A DNA stretch of 8,648 nt from Bacteroidetes bacterium UBA3022 (GTDB taxonomy: Bacteria > Bacteroidota > Bacteroidia > Chitinophagales > BACL12). The DNA lies in assembly GCA_002346225.1 (NCBI GenBank), contig DDYY01000067.1, positions 1-8,648 on the forward strand, in the 5' to 3' direction. Shown here in pieces: positions 1 through 6,999 of this stretch (positions are counted from its first letter, which is position 1; every line of letters starts with the position of its first letter). The translations under genes and the position numbers were made by a program. The notes under the pieces were generated by a model. The model ran no database searches and was not told where the DNA came from. It was given only the letters and a program-made list of their open reading frames with translations.

Positions 1-1473
1 CTGGCGGGCATCAAGATTGCGCTGGTAGGTGCGCTCGAACCCGATGTGAATGCCATGTATGAACTGGGCAATGTGAATGTTTCCAAGAACTGGAACGCGG
101 CGCTCCGGTACAAAGCTGATAACGATACCCTGCAGCTATTTGATGCATATACCCTGCACATCTACTACAAGGCACCCTACCATGTCGATTGCTTTCTGGA
201 CTACACCAATAATTACTACGCAGTAAATCCCAATTATCCCATCGACTTTTCTACTCCTGATCCGATTTTATATCCCATCTGGAAACGCGGAATGGACAGC
301 ATTAGAAAATTTACAGAGGAGATATTGCCCTATATGTTTGAAAGGTACAGTGCGAACGATAGTGCCTACTGTCTGGGCAACAAAAAAGAATACTGGATAA
401 CAGAATGGGGCATGAAACCTCCTAAAGATGATAAGCTGGAATACGATGGATTGTTGCTGCAGGGAAGTATGAACAATACCTTTATTGATGCAGCCCATAC
501 CTTGCAGTATATTCTGGCGCTGAATGATATCAATGCACATGGTGATGCCCGCATTACACAAGTGACCAAACACGCCACCAATGCAGGATTCGTTTTTGGC
601 TCATATGGCCACAGGAGTAAAAATCTTGACCCCTTAGACAGTACTTTCCTGCGTCGTGCCAATTACTATGCGCTGGAACTGGTGCGACCCGTCTTTAACA
701 ATAATTTCCGACCAATGGACGCTACCGTTTATTGTCTGGACAATGATACTGTCGCCATATCCTGCATACCGGAAGAGCGTCCTTATATCAGAACCTATAT
801 AGATGCGACCGGCAGCAGTTTTTCAACAGAAGGGATCGTTTGCAGTGATGGAGATACCAGCACGAGCATACAACCGTGGTGGTGGATGTATTGGGTCAAT
901 CCTACTCCAGACACACTGGAACTCATTACCGAGCGATTGAAACTACAACTGGAGCCGGGAGAACCGTCTTTTGTGCCGGTTTGGGGAAAGGTAGCCTATC
1001 AGACAACCCTGCAGGTAGAGCAACTTTACAGCCATTGCGGGCAAAATGCCTATATGATGGACAATGCCTATTATGACGATATGTATATAGAACCCCTCAT
1101 GGTAGACCCGGTCACTACGGAGTTACTTATCTGTAATGACGCTCCCATTCTACTGCCTCCTTATTCGATGGGCCATCTGCGTGCGGCGCTCTATCAACCG
1201 GAGGAGGAGGAACCCGAACCCAATAGTATTGCTGCGGAGGAAAATGCTATTCGCGTTTATCCCAATCCGGCCAGTGAACTGTTACAGGTAGAGCATATTC
1301 CGGCGAACGGACGGTTTAGCATGGTCAATACCGAAGGCAAGGAAGTCATCACCCGGCAAGGAATGCAAGGCAACGAACAAATAAGCATCAGCCACCTTCC
1401 GGCGGGCGCTTACATAGTTACTATCTATGAGCAGACGGCAGTTGTGTATCGAACTACCGTCGTGGTCCAGTAA
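1..1473 (+). CDS. Secreted glycosidase-like protein with T9SS sorting domain (5' end missing)
   Basis: The reading frame is open to the left edge, so the GTG at 46 is only the first possible start inside the window and the real gene begins upstream; 490 residues are visible. Near the edge are LHIYY (about nt 154-168) and WITEWG, with its Glu codon at 403-405. An [IV]TE[WF]G segment after a beta strand is typical of the nucleophile strand in clan GH-A TIM-barrel glycosidases, so I infer a hydrolase-like fold; the general acid would lie in the missing part. An aromatic-rich patch, PWWWMYW, follows at about nt 874-894. An acidic Pro/Glu linker near nt 1200-1224 leads to a C-terminal domain of about 75 residues with VYPNP (nt 1255-1269), LPAGAY and a basic/hydrophobic last strand, the type A T9SS sorting signal. 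The protein is therefore probably exported through T9SS and anchored or released at the cell surface. The sorting domain is near certain; the enzyme class is tentative and no GH family can be assigned. Confidence 0.8.
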   Translation: MAGIKIALVGALEPDVNAMYELGNVNVSKNWNAALRYKADNDTLQLFDAYTLHIYYKAPYHVDCFLDYTNNYYAVNPNYPIDFSTPDPILYPIWKRGMDSIRKFTEEILPYMFERYSANDSAYCLGNKKEYWITEWGMKPPKDDKLEYDGLLLQGSMNNTFIDAAHTLQYILALNDINAHGDARITQVTKHATNAGFVFGSYGHRSKNLDPLDSTFLRRANYYALELVRPVFNNNFRPMDATVYCLDNDTVAISCIPEERPYIRTYIDATGSSFSTEGIVCSDGDTSTSIQPWWWMYWVNPTPDTLELITERLKLQLEPGEPSFVPVWGKVAYQTTLQVEQLYSHCGQNAYMMDNAYYDDMYIEPLMVDPVTTELLICNDAPILLPPYSMGHLRAALYQPEEEEPEPNSIAAEENAIRVYPNPASELLQVEHIPANGRFSMVNTEGKEVITRQGMQGNEQISISHLPAGAYIVTIYEQTAVVYRTTVVVQ

Positions 1474-1484
1474 ACAGGGGAAGC

Positions 1485-1835
1485 TTATTCAGGCTTTTTA
1501 GCACTCATGCCCATGGATACTGACTGGCAGGATCCGTTAGCACCGGCTTGCTCGCCTTTTCCCTTGGCTGCACAACAAGACTTAGGCGCTGCTTCTGTCG
1601 AAACTGTATTGGCAGCAGTTGTTGTAGTAGCTGTAGAGGTAGCTGCACCTGTGCGGGTAGCGCTGCAGCAGGAAGCTTTAGCACCATCGGGAGCGCAGGA
1701 TTTGGTTGCGTCGGCAGAAGCGGCATCTTGATCAACAACTGTCGCATCACTTGCTTTAACTGCCTGGGGAGCTGTCTGTGCCATCAGGCCAGCGCAGCTT
1801 GCTATCATTAAAAATGCAACGAGAAACTTCTTCAT
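1485..1835 (-). CDS. Small secreted Ala/Thr/Cys-rich protein, function unknown
   Basis: This 116-residue protein is not one I recognise. I chose the ATG at 1835 because it begins a textbook export signal: two Lys, a hydrophobic run, then LMAQ at residues 17-20. An upstream in-frame ATG at 1877 would overlap psd and bury that signal. I-A-S-C (11-14) also resembles a lipobox, so lipoprotein processing at C14 is possible. The mature part is low-complexity Ala/Thr/Lys with six cysteines: C47, the pair C56-C57, the pair C87-C88, and C103. The repeated [AK]SCC[AS]A context suggests metal binding or disulfide cross-linking, but this is inference. It follows psd by 22 bases on the same strand and converges with the T9SS cargo gene 11 bases away. 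Its leader is A/T-rich without a Shine-Dalgarno sequence. The signal peptide and the lack of a better frame support a real gene; low complexity keeps confidence moderate. Confidence 0.7.
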   Translation of the reverse strand: MKKFLVAFLMIASCAGLMAQTAPQAVKASDATVVDQDAASADATKSCAPDGAKASCCSATRTGAATSTATTTTAANTVSTEAAPKSCCAAKGKGEQAGANGSCQSVSMGMSAKKPE

Positions 1836-1857
1836 AGTGGTATATTTTAAATATGAA

Positions 1858-2529
1858 TTATCGGGGTATACGCGCAATCACTGTCTGACCGCCTTTCACC
1901 TTATCACCTACATTTACTTCCAGCTCCGCATTCAGGGGCAGAAACAAATCTACCCGCGAACCGAATTTGATAAATCCGAACTCCGCACCTTGCTGCACTT
2001 CAGCGCCTTCTTCCACGTAAAACTTAATGCGGCGAGCCACTGTTCCTGCAATCTGACGCATCAGAATTTCCACCTGATCGTCCTCATCTTCGATTACGAA
2101 AGTGGTGCGTTCGTTTTCAGTAGATGATTTGGGATGCCAAGCCAGCAGGTATTTTCCGGGATGGTACTTGAAGTATTTCACCTGCCCGGCGATGGGTGTC
2201 CTGTTGACATGCACATTCTTCACACTCATAAAAATGGACACCTGGAGGCGCATATCATTGAAGTACTCATTTTCCATTGTCTGCTCTACCACCACTATCT
2301 TACCATCGGCAGGTGCAACAATGGCACCTTCATCGAGATAGAGCATGCGCTTGGGGTTGCGGAAGAAGTACATAGCGAATGCCAGTGCTCCCAGCGATAC
2401 CAGCAGGGTAATGATATGCAGTACTTTATCTGCAGGAAAAAAACCGTGCACTGCCACATTCAGCAGTACCAGCGTGATGAGGAACATCACCAGTATGGTC
2501 CTTCCTTCTTTATGTATAAACCTGAACAT
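1858..2529 (-). CDS. psd: Phosphatidylserine decarboxylase proenzyme
   Basis: The 223-residue enzyme converts phosphatidylserine to phosphatidylethanolamine at the inner membrane, using a pyruvoyl group made by self-cleavage. Two hydrophobic segments at about residues 12-30 and 36-55 anchor it. The core carries APADG (72-76, catalytic Asp75), NVHVNR (105-110, His107), a further His132, and the cleavage site FGSR (189-192). Breakage between Gly190 and Ser191 would give a beta chain of 190 and an alpha chain of 33 residues. FGSR in place of the proteobacterial LGST, together with the short length, marks the compact Psd-A type common in Bacteroidetes. All expected active-site residues are present, so it should be functional. 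It lies 57 bases downstream of cdsA, which supplies the CDP-diacylglycerol precursor of the same pathway; phosphatidylserine synthase (pssA) is not in the window. A promoter candidate sits in the cdsA-psd gap. Confidence 0.95.
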   Translation of the reverse strand: MFRFIHKEGRTILVMFLITLVLLNVAVHGFFPADKVLHIITLLVSLGALAFAMYFFRNPKRMLYLDEGAIVAPADGKIVVVEQTMENEYFNDMRLQVSIFMSVKNVHVNRTPIAGQVKYFKYHPGKYLLAWHPKSSTENERTTFVIEDEDDQVEILMRQIAGTVARRIKFYVEEGAEVQQGAEFGFIKFGSRVDLFLPLNAELEVNVGDKVKGGQTVIARIPR

Positions 2530-2554
2530 AGGGTTCGTTAACTTGATATCAACG

Positions 2555-2583
2555 CAAAATTAATACAAATAGCGCGGTCAAAA
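2555..2583 (-). promoter_or_regulatory. Candidate Bacteroidetes-type promoter for psd
   Basis: On the minus strand the cdsA-psd gap contains TAATTTTG (2562-2555), an exact match to the Bacteroidetes -7 consensus TAnnTTTG. TTTTG (2583-2579) lies 16 bases upstream as the -33 element; the usual spacing is about 17-23, so this is slightly short. Transcription would start roughly 20 bases before the psd ATG. It suggests psd and the Cys-rich gene can be transcribed independently of cdsA. This is a consensus match only. Confidence 0.45.
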
Positions 2584-2586
2584 GGT

Positions 2587-3420
2587 TCATATTCCCAAAA
2601 GCAGCAGATAGGCATAGCAAAAAGGCACTGCCATGACAAGTGCATCGAAACGATCGAGAAAGCCACCATGTCCCGGCAATATGCCGCTGCTGTCCTTCAG
2701 GGACAAATCGCGCTTGAATAAACTTTCCACTAAATCGCCCAGTGTGCCTGTTATAGAGGTGATAGCACCCAGTCCCAGCCATTGGTACAGGGTAAGCACA
2801 TCGCTGTAATGAGCGAAAATGGCGGTGCATACCAAAGCCATGATAAACCCACCAACAAACCCTTCCCAGGTCTTTTTAGGCGAAATGCGTTCAAAAAGCT
2901 TGTTTTTCCCCAACCAGCGCCCGGTAAAATACGCCATTACATTATCTGTCCATACGGTATACACTATTCCCATCACCAATACCGGTTGAAAAGACCCTTG
3001 CAGGAGCGCTATTCCCGGTAACAAAGCAAAAGGAAGCACTATGTATACCAGTGCTATGATGCGGAGGCCAATGTGCTGAAAAGGTTGCGGACGGTTCTGG
3101 TACAACTCGACGATAAACAGCGAGGCAATGAGCGGCAGCGCCAGGACCAGCCATACAAGGGACCACCATTGCAGGAACACACCGGAAATGAGTGCAAATG
3201 CCAATACTCCTGCCAGCATGTTTCCGGGAATATGCCATTTTGCATCTCCGTGTTTCTTGATGGGCTTTACCACCAGTAAATACTCGTACAGGATGAACAT
3301 GCACAACAGGAAGAAGAGGGCCACCAGTGAATAGGTATTCCACAGCATGAGGGTGGTAATAACGGACGCCCCGATAACACCCGTTACAAGCCTTTGTGTA
3401 AGGTTATTCATTTGCTGCAT
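2587..3420 (-). CDS. cdsA: Phosphatidate cytidylyltransferase (CDP-diacylglycerol synthase)
   Basis: The 277-residue integral membrane enzyme joins CTP and phosphatidic acid to give CDP-diacylglycerol, the branch point for phosphatidylethanolamine and phosphatidylglycerol synthesis. Most of the chain is hydrophobic, with about seven or eight membrane spans. The C-terminal family signature is complete: S-L-F-K-R at 233-237, K-D at 242-243, then GHGGFLDRFD at 250-259, including the metal-binding acidic residues. Upstream are WTDNVMAYFTGR (157-168) and SPKKTWEG (180-187), also conserved in CdsA. The length is normal. The ATG at 3420 is the first in frame; a second ATG three codons later (3411) is an equally possible start. 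It is 27 bases downstream of the two-helix membrane protein gene and upstream of psd, so phospholipid synthesis genes follow the LPS export gene here. Confidence 0.96.
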   Translation of the reverse strand: MQQMNNLTQRLVTGVIGASVITTLMLWNTYSLVALFFLLCMFILYEYLLVVKPIKKHGDAKWHIPGNMLAGVLAFALISGVFLQWWSLVWLVLALPLIASLFIVELYQNRPQPFQHIGLRIIALVYIVLPFALLPGIALLQGSFQPVLVMGIVYTVWTDNVMAYFTGRWLGKNKLFERISPKKTWEGFVGGFIMALVCTAIFAHYSDVLTLYQWLGLGAITSITGTLGDLVESLFKRDLSLKDSSGILPGHGGFLDRFDALVMAVPFCYAYLLLLGI

Positions 3421-3447
3421 GCCGATACCAATAATAGTAAAAAGTAT

Positions 3448-3675
3448 CTACTCTGCAGCCTGCTCTTCCTGCTGGCGGCGATAACGCTCTTCCATATACA
3501 AGCGATTCTTTTTCTTGAACCGGTACATGAAGAATGCCACGCAGGCAGTAAAAATGGTGATATAGATGTAGTTACCATAGGCTTGCCCGCTGGTGGCACG
3601 TATGATAGCCATGGTGAGCGCTATAGCTGATGCAACCAGCCAAAGCACTTCAAAGATCCGCATCAGTTTCAGCAT
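3448..3675 (-). CDS. Small two-helix membrane protein, function unknown
   Basis: This 75-residue protein has hydrophobic segments at about residues 8-27 and 35-51, then a charged tail (52-75) with a Lys/Arg-rich start (FKKKNR) and a Glu/Gln/Arg stretch likely to be helical. Two closely spaced membrane helices with a basic cytoplasmic tail predict both ends in the cytoplasm. I do not know a function. My recollection is that short proteins like this are often found beside lptC in Bacteroidetes, which favours an envelope role, but I could not check this. The start at 3675 overlaps the end of lptC by 26 bases; the ATG at 3663 (overlap 14) is an alternative that still keeps the first helix. The overlap implies cotranscription with lptC, and cdsA starts 27 bases downstream. 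Confidence 0.75.
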   Translation of the reverse strand: MLKLMRIFEVLWLVASAIALTMAIIRATSGQAYGNYIYITIFTACVAFFMYRFKKKNRLYMEERYRRQQEEQAAE

Positions 3676-4213
3676 CGTTCATTTCTATTTTAATGGTTCC
3701 CACAGGATTCAGGATGGTATAATCGGTCATGGTTTCATCTGCTTCCAGCCCATTGCCGACGAGCACTTCGTTTTCTGTTGTGATACTAACCTGCTTATCT
3801 GTATAAATGATGTGTCTTTTTTCGTCCCAAACCAGCTCTTCCGTAGCCAGCTCCTCGTTTCTTTCATTCACCACCACCACATTGCTTCTTACGATGGTTT
3901 TCATTTCCTTCTCATATCTAACACCGTAATCTGCAGTTAGTTTGCTGATGATCTGCAGCGAATCATTGTAAAAATCAACCTGCAATCCATCGTTGAACTC
4001 TACATAAGGTGCATCGGTCACGTAGCGTGTAAGTGCTTTGGTGCGAATGCGCATTTTAACGTTGCCGTTTTCGCTGTAGAACATCTCGACATCCTTCCCT
4101 TTCTCAATGCCCGGGTCAGCCATGCTGGCGGTCTGCTTCACCTCCTCCAGGCTATTGACACAGGAGCCGAGCGCACCTGCCATCGAAAGAACCAAAAAGC
4201 ACCGTATCCACAT
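3650..4213 (-). CDS. lptC: LPS export system periplasmic lipoprotein LptC
   Basis: LptC is the periplasmic partner of the LptBFG transporter that passes lipopolysaccharide to LptA on its way to the outer membrane. The 187-residue protein starts with a short hydrophobic signal ending in the lipobox L-G-S-C, giving lipidation at Cys18, usual for the Bacteroidetes form (proteobacterial LptC keeps a membrane helix instead). The rest is beta-rich and fits the OstA/LptC jellyroll: alternating short strands such as VKMRIRTKALTRY, then DYGVRYEKE, and the near-terminal GNGLEAD and NPVGTIKI segments that are typical of this family. Its end overlaps the next gene by 26 bases. The 70-base gap upstream holds a stem-loop, so lptC may have its own promoter; TACCTTCG at 4231-4224 is a one-mismatch -7 candidate but has no clear -33 element. 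Confidence 0.88.
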   Translation of the reverse strand: MWIRCFLVLSMAGALGSCVNSLEEVKQTASMADPGIEKGKDVEMFYSENGNVKMRIRTKALTRYVTDAPYVEFNDGLQVDFYNDSLQIISKLTADYGVRYEKEMKTIVRSNVVVVNERNEELATEELVWDEKRHIIYTDKQVSITTENEVLVGNGLEADETMTDYTILNPVGTIKIEMNDAETDADL

Positions 4214-4235
4214 ATTTCAGTACGAAGGTAAACAA

Positions 4236-4261
4236 CAACACCCGGCTCATACCGGGTGTTG
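4236..4261 (-). terminator. Perfect stem-loop between TPR gene and lptC, likely terminator or attenuator
   Basis: The arms CAACACCCGG (4236-4245) and CCGGGTGTTG (4252-4261) are exact reverse complements: a 10-bp stem with a 6-base loop. It begins 22 bases after the TPR stop codon. Read on the minus strand, the stem is followed by TTGTTTACC, a broken T-tract, so intrinsic termination may be partial. Read on the plus strand no T-tract follows directly. It probably separates the coaX-barrel-TPR group from lptC-cdsA. Confidence 0.6.
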
Positions 4262-4283
4262 CTGATACTTTTATAGAATCCGT

Positions 4284-5657
4284 TTAATTGCTTCTGCGTC
4301 CCCTTACGGTGGTGCTTTCATTGATCCAGCAACCGACGGTATAGGAGCCACCCTCATCTATACCCCTTTCAAACAAGTCTGTTTTGGTAGGCATATACTG
4401 AGAATATTTTCCAATCTTTTCATTGGCTTCATCGGATACAGAAGGATCTACTGACTTGGCCTTGTAGTATTTATCGAGTGCTACCCAAACCACCACCTGG
4501 CTGTCGAAACCGGTACCGGGACCACACAATGAACCACTGGATGCGTACAGGTCACCAATCAGGATGTAGGGCGCTCCCCAGTCTGACTTGTATTCCAACG
4601 CCTTGTAGGCATAGGTACGGGCCTGTGAAAACTTATTCTGGGTGCGCAGGATTTTAGCGATATTCAGACACAAAAGTCCTTTCTTCTCCATATCCGTTTC
4701 CAAATCGATCGCTTCATTAAAGAGCTGTATCGCTTCACTTTCCTTTCCTTCTTTGAATAAGCTGACACCCATCTGTTCTGCCAGGTCAGCAGAAGGCTTC
4801 AATTCGTAAAGCCTTTTCATAACGCGGCTGTACACTTCGCTGTCCAGACAGTTATTGCCCAGTGAATCCTTGGCGATGCGCAGTGTGTAATAGTATTTTT
4901 CCACCTTGGCGGTATCGTCCTTTTCCTGTTCCCAGCGCTCCAGCACCCTTTGGGTCAGGCTCTCGCAGGTAAGCAGGTTCGAAGGCAGCAACTGGTCAAG
5001 CGAGTTGCGCATGCTTTCGTAGTATTCCTTTTCATCAGCGTTATTGGCAACATTGTAATCAATTATCGCTACCAGCTGATCGTAGGTATTGAGCAGACCA
5101 TCGTCGTCCAGGATTTTCCTTTTCCACTGTACAACCGCATAACTGAAGTAAGCGGGAATGAGGAAATATTCCGATTCATTGCCCTGCAAGTCGAATGACT
5201 CTTTCAGGGTACCATATACCACATCATAGTCTTTCGGACGAAGCTTGTACATGGAATAGGCTTTCCTACCCAGCACAAAACCGCGTTCACCGTGGCAATC
5301 GATGCGCTTGTCGTACAACATAAAAGCGGAGTCGATGTACAGCTCTTTCAGGGTAGAATCGGTGGCGTTCTCCGCCATTGTTTCATAGATGCTGATACCA
5401 TCAATATAGGGCGTGGTCCGAAAACCGGGCGCGTGCTTCAAGACATAGCGAAGGTGCGGCAGTGCATCCTTATAGTTTTCCTGCTTGAAAAATTCACGAT
5501 AAGTAGAATACTCTTCCAGCAACTTCTGCTGGTCCGGTGCTTCCTTGGCACATGAATCCTGTAATGACCATGTATCGTTGTCTGTACCGGCCATCAACCC
5601 AAAAGATATGGAAGACAGAAGGATGAAGACCCATGTTTTCATTACTAACATTTTCAT
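4284..5657 (-). CDS. Secreted tetratricopeptide repeat protein, conserved Bacteroidetes family
   Basis: I place the start at the ATG at 5657 (457 residues), which opens a signal peptide ending near LMAG at residues 21-24. The ATG at 5642 is also plausible. The longer in-frame start at 5723 would overlap the barrel gene by 53 bases and precede the signal with a polar stretch. TPR-like helix pairs are visible near the N-terminus (KQENYKDALPHLRYVL) and most clearly at about residues 290-376 (EQMGVSLFKEGKESEAIQLF, then NKFSQARTYAYKAL). After this comes a non-TPR tail: CGPGTGFDSQ, VALDKYYKAK, SVDPSVSDEANEKI, and finally GGSYTVGCWINESTTVR close to the C-terminus. I recall this tail as strongly conserved in Bacteroidetes TPR proteins of this locus, but its function is unknown. 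It starts 13 bases after the barrel gene, and a stem-loop follows its stop. It is probably a periplasmic or outer-membrane-associated scaffold. Confidence 0.85.
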   Translation of the reverse strand: MKMLVMKTWVFILLSSISFGLMAGTDNDTWSLQDSCAKEAPDQQKLLEEYSTYREFFKQENYKDALPHLRYVLKHAPGFRTTPYIDGISIYETMAENATDSTLKELYIDSAFMLYDKRIDCHGERGFVLGRKAYSMYKLRPKDYDVVYGTLKESFDLQGNESEYFLIPAYFSYAVVQWKRKILDDDGLLNTYDQLVAIIDYNVANNADEKEYYESMRNSLDQLLPSNLLTCESLTQRVLERWEQEKDDTAKVEKYYYTLRIAKDSLGNNCLDSEVYSRVMKRLYELKPSADLAEQMGVSLFKEGKESEAIQLFNEAIDLETDMEKKGLLCLNIAKILRTQNKFSQARTYAYKALEYKSDWGAPYILIGDLYASSGSLCGPGTGFDSQVVVWVALDKYYKAKSVDPSVSDEANEKIGKYSQYMPTKTDLFERGIDEGGSYTVGCWINESTTVRGRRSN

Positions 5658-5670
5658 TTTTATAGCGTTT

Positions 5671-6999
5671 TTAATTTTGTCTGCGTTTAAAGAACCAATT
5701 GGCATCAAATAAGTTGAAACCAATCTGCATATTGAGGTAGTTTTCCCTGATCATATCGGGTGTTCCCCTTTGCACCAGTCCGGCGCTCAGATTTAGCTTG
5801 CTTCCTCTCATCGGTATACCTAGACCAAAAGTCATTCCAAATTCATTCAGCTGCTCATTTTGTATGCGCAGGTAGCTGGTTCCGTAGTGCGCCCCTATGC
5901 GGTAGGCCATTGGAATTTTGTTCTGTCCCACCTTATCGCGCCTAGGTGGAATAATTTCGGCACCGATACTTAGCTGGTAGGAAGAAGCCAGGGAATCGCT
6001 GTATTGAAACCCGCTGTACTGCGACCAGTCGCGCAGGCTGTAACCTGCTGTGAGCATGAATTTCACATCGTCGGCTTTGGAGTTCCTGTAATTGGAGTAA
6101 GCCATACCCACATGGTATTGCGGAGCCAGTACAATGACTCCTGCGGAATCCGGTGCAAAAAACAAGGTATCTGTAATCTGTTGCACGGCACCCAGGTCAT
6201 TGATATTGAACCAGCTGATGGATTGTTTTGCATCCAGCTCAATAGAAGGTGTAAAGCTCAGACCGACATTCAGGTTGCCGTATTCTCCCAGCTGACGCTG
6301 ATAACCCAGCCCGGCATTCCATCCCCCACCCTGCATATTGGTGGTGCGGGTAAACTTCGTATCTACCGAATTGGATTGATCGGGAAAGGAGGCTACCGTT
6401 ACATTGCTGATATTACCAAAAATGAACTGGTAATTGATCCCGACGGAAAAGGTGTTGTTGTATTTGCGGGTAGCAGAATCCCTACCGAAGTCGTAAGCGT
6501 AACCCAAACCGAGATAATATTGAAAAGTACCGCCGGTGCCCGTGTAGTTGGCTTGCTGTGTTCCTAATATGGTATCGGTAGAATTATTGATGATGTCGAT
6601 GTTGTAATTAGATGTGCTCAATGGCAGCAGGCCTGTGCTGGCACCAAAATCGTGTCGCGAGCGGTTATTATCGGGCGAAAAACCATAGGCTATGTAGCTG
6701 AGATTACCGTCTGCAGAGGTGAACTGATCGTTCCCGTCATCGAGGGTCAGCACTCTTCCGCTCACACCGACATCCAGCACCGATTTGAACAGAAAGGGAT
6801 AGGCTGCGGGATTTTGGAAACTGATTTCCGTTGGAAGAAAGCTGGCCTGTGTGTTGCCCGCCAATCCGGCAGAACCGCCCATGGTAGGTGTGAACAGGTT
6901 GCCGATGCCGATTCGGGAGTAGGGGGAATTCAGTTGTGCAACAACCGGTAAGCTGGCAAAAACCGCCAAAACCAAGAAAACTTTGCGTAAAAAATGCAT
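5671..6999 (-). CDS. Outer-membrane beta-barrel protein, function unknown
   Basis: The 442-residue protein starts with a clear signal peptide ending at VVAQ (19-22). The mature N-terminus has NSPYSRIGIGNL (24-35), then a Gly-rich segment and FQNPAAY (61-67), a pattern seen in a large group of Bacteroidetes outer-membrane proteins distantly like FadL/PorV-type barrels. The rest alternates aromatic, polar and Gly residues as expected for amphipathic beta strands (for example YYLGLGYAYDF, VGLSFTPSIEL, LTAGYSLRDW). It ends with YLNMQIGFNLFDANWFFKRRQN-like sequence, with the last strand NMQIGFNLF before a basic tail. The ATG at 6999 overlaps the coaX stop as TAATG, indicating translational coupling, and the TPR gene follows after 13 bases. 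No enzymatic motif is visible. It could be a transporter for lipids or hydrophobic compounds, but that rests on fold type only. Confidence 0.85.
   Translation of the reverse strand: MHFLRKVFLVLAVFASLPVVAQLNSPYSRIGIGNLFTPTMGGSAGLAGNTQASFLPTEISFQNPAAYPFLFKSVLDVGVSGRVLTLDDGNDQFTSADGNLSYIAYGFSPDNNRSRHDFGASTGLLPLSTSNYNIDIINNSTDTILGTQQANYTGTGGTFQYYLGLGYAYDFGRDSATRKYNNTFSVGINYQFIFGNISNVTVASFPDQSNSVDTKFTRTTNMQGGGWNAGLGYQRQLGEYGNLNVGLSFTPSIELDAKQSISWFNINDLGAVQQITDTLFFAPDSAGVIVLAPQYHVGMAYSNYRNSKADDVKFMLTAGYSLRDWSQYSGFQYSDSLASSYQLSIGAEIIPPRRDKVGQNKIPMAYRIGAHYGTSYLRIQNEQLNEFGMTFGLGIPMRGSKLNLSAGLVQRGTPDMIRENYLNMQIGFNLFDANWFFKRRQN

Noticed and set aside
1474..1510. Possible bidirectional terminator between the T9SS cargo gene and the Cys-rich gene
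   Set aside because: Only a 4-bp AAGC/GCTT stem before a short T run can be drawn, too weak to call.
1548..1811. Cys-rich plus-strand ORF opposite the Ala/Cys-rich gene
   Set aside because: The cysteines come from reverse-complemented Ala/Thr codons. The minus frame has a proper signal peptide and start, and this one does not.
1836..1857. AT-rich near-palindrome (ATATTT/AAATAT) before the Cys-rich gene as an operator
   Set aside because: Such short AT palindromes are expected by chance in A/T-rich Bacteroidetes leaders, and no promoter element frames it.
5658..5723. Longer N-terminus for the TPR protein starting at 5723
   Set aside because: It would overlap the barrel gene by 53 bases and place a polar, Lys/Asn-rich stretch before the signal peptide.
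6004..6567. Plus-strand ORF of 187 codons inside the barrel gene
   Set aside because: It is antisense to a well-supported outer-membrane protein and shows no recognisable domain; its length is explained by the codon use of the real gene.
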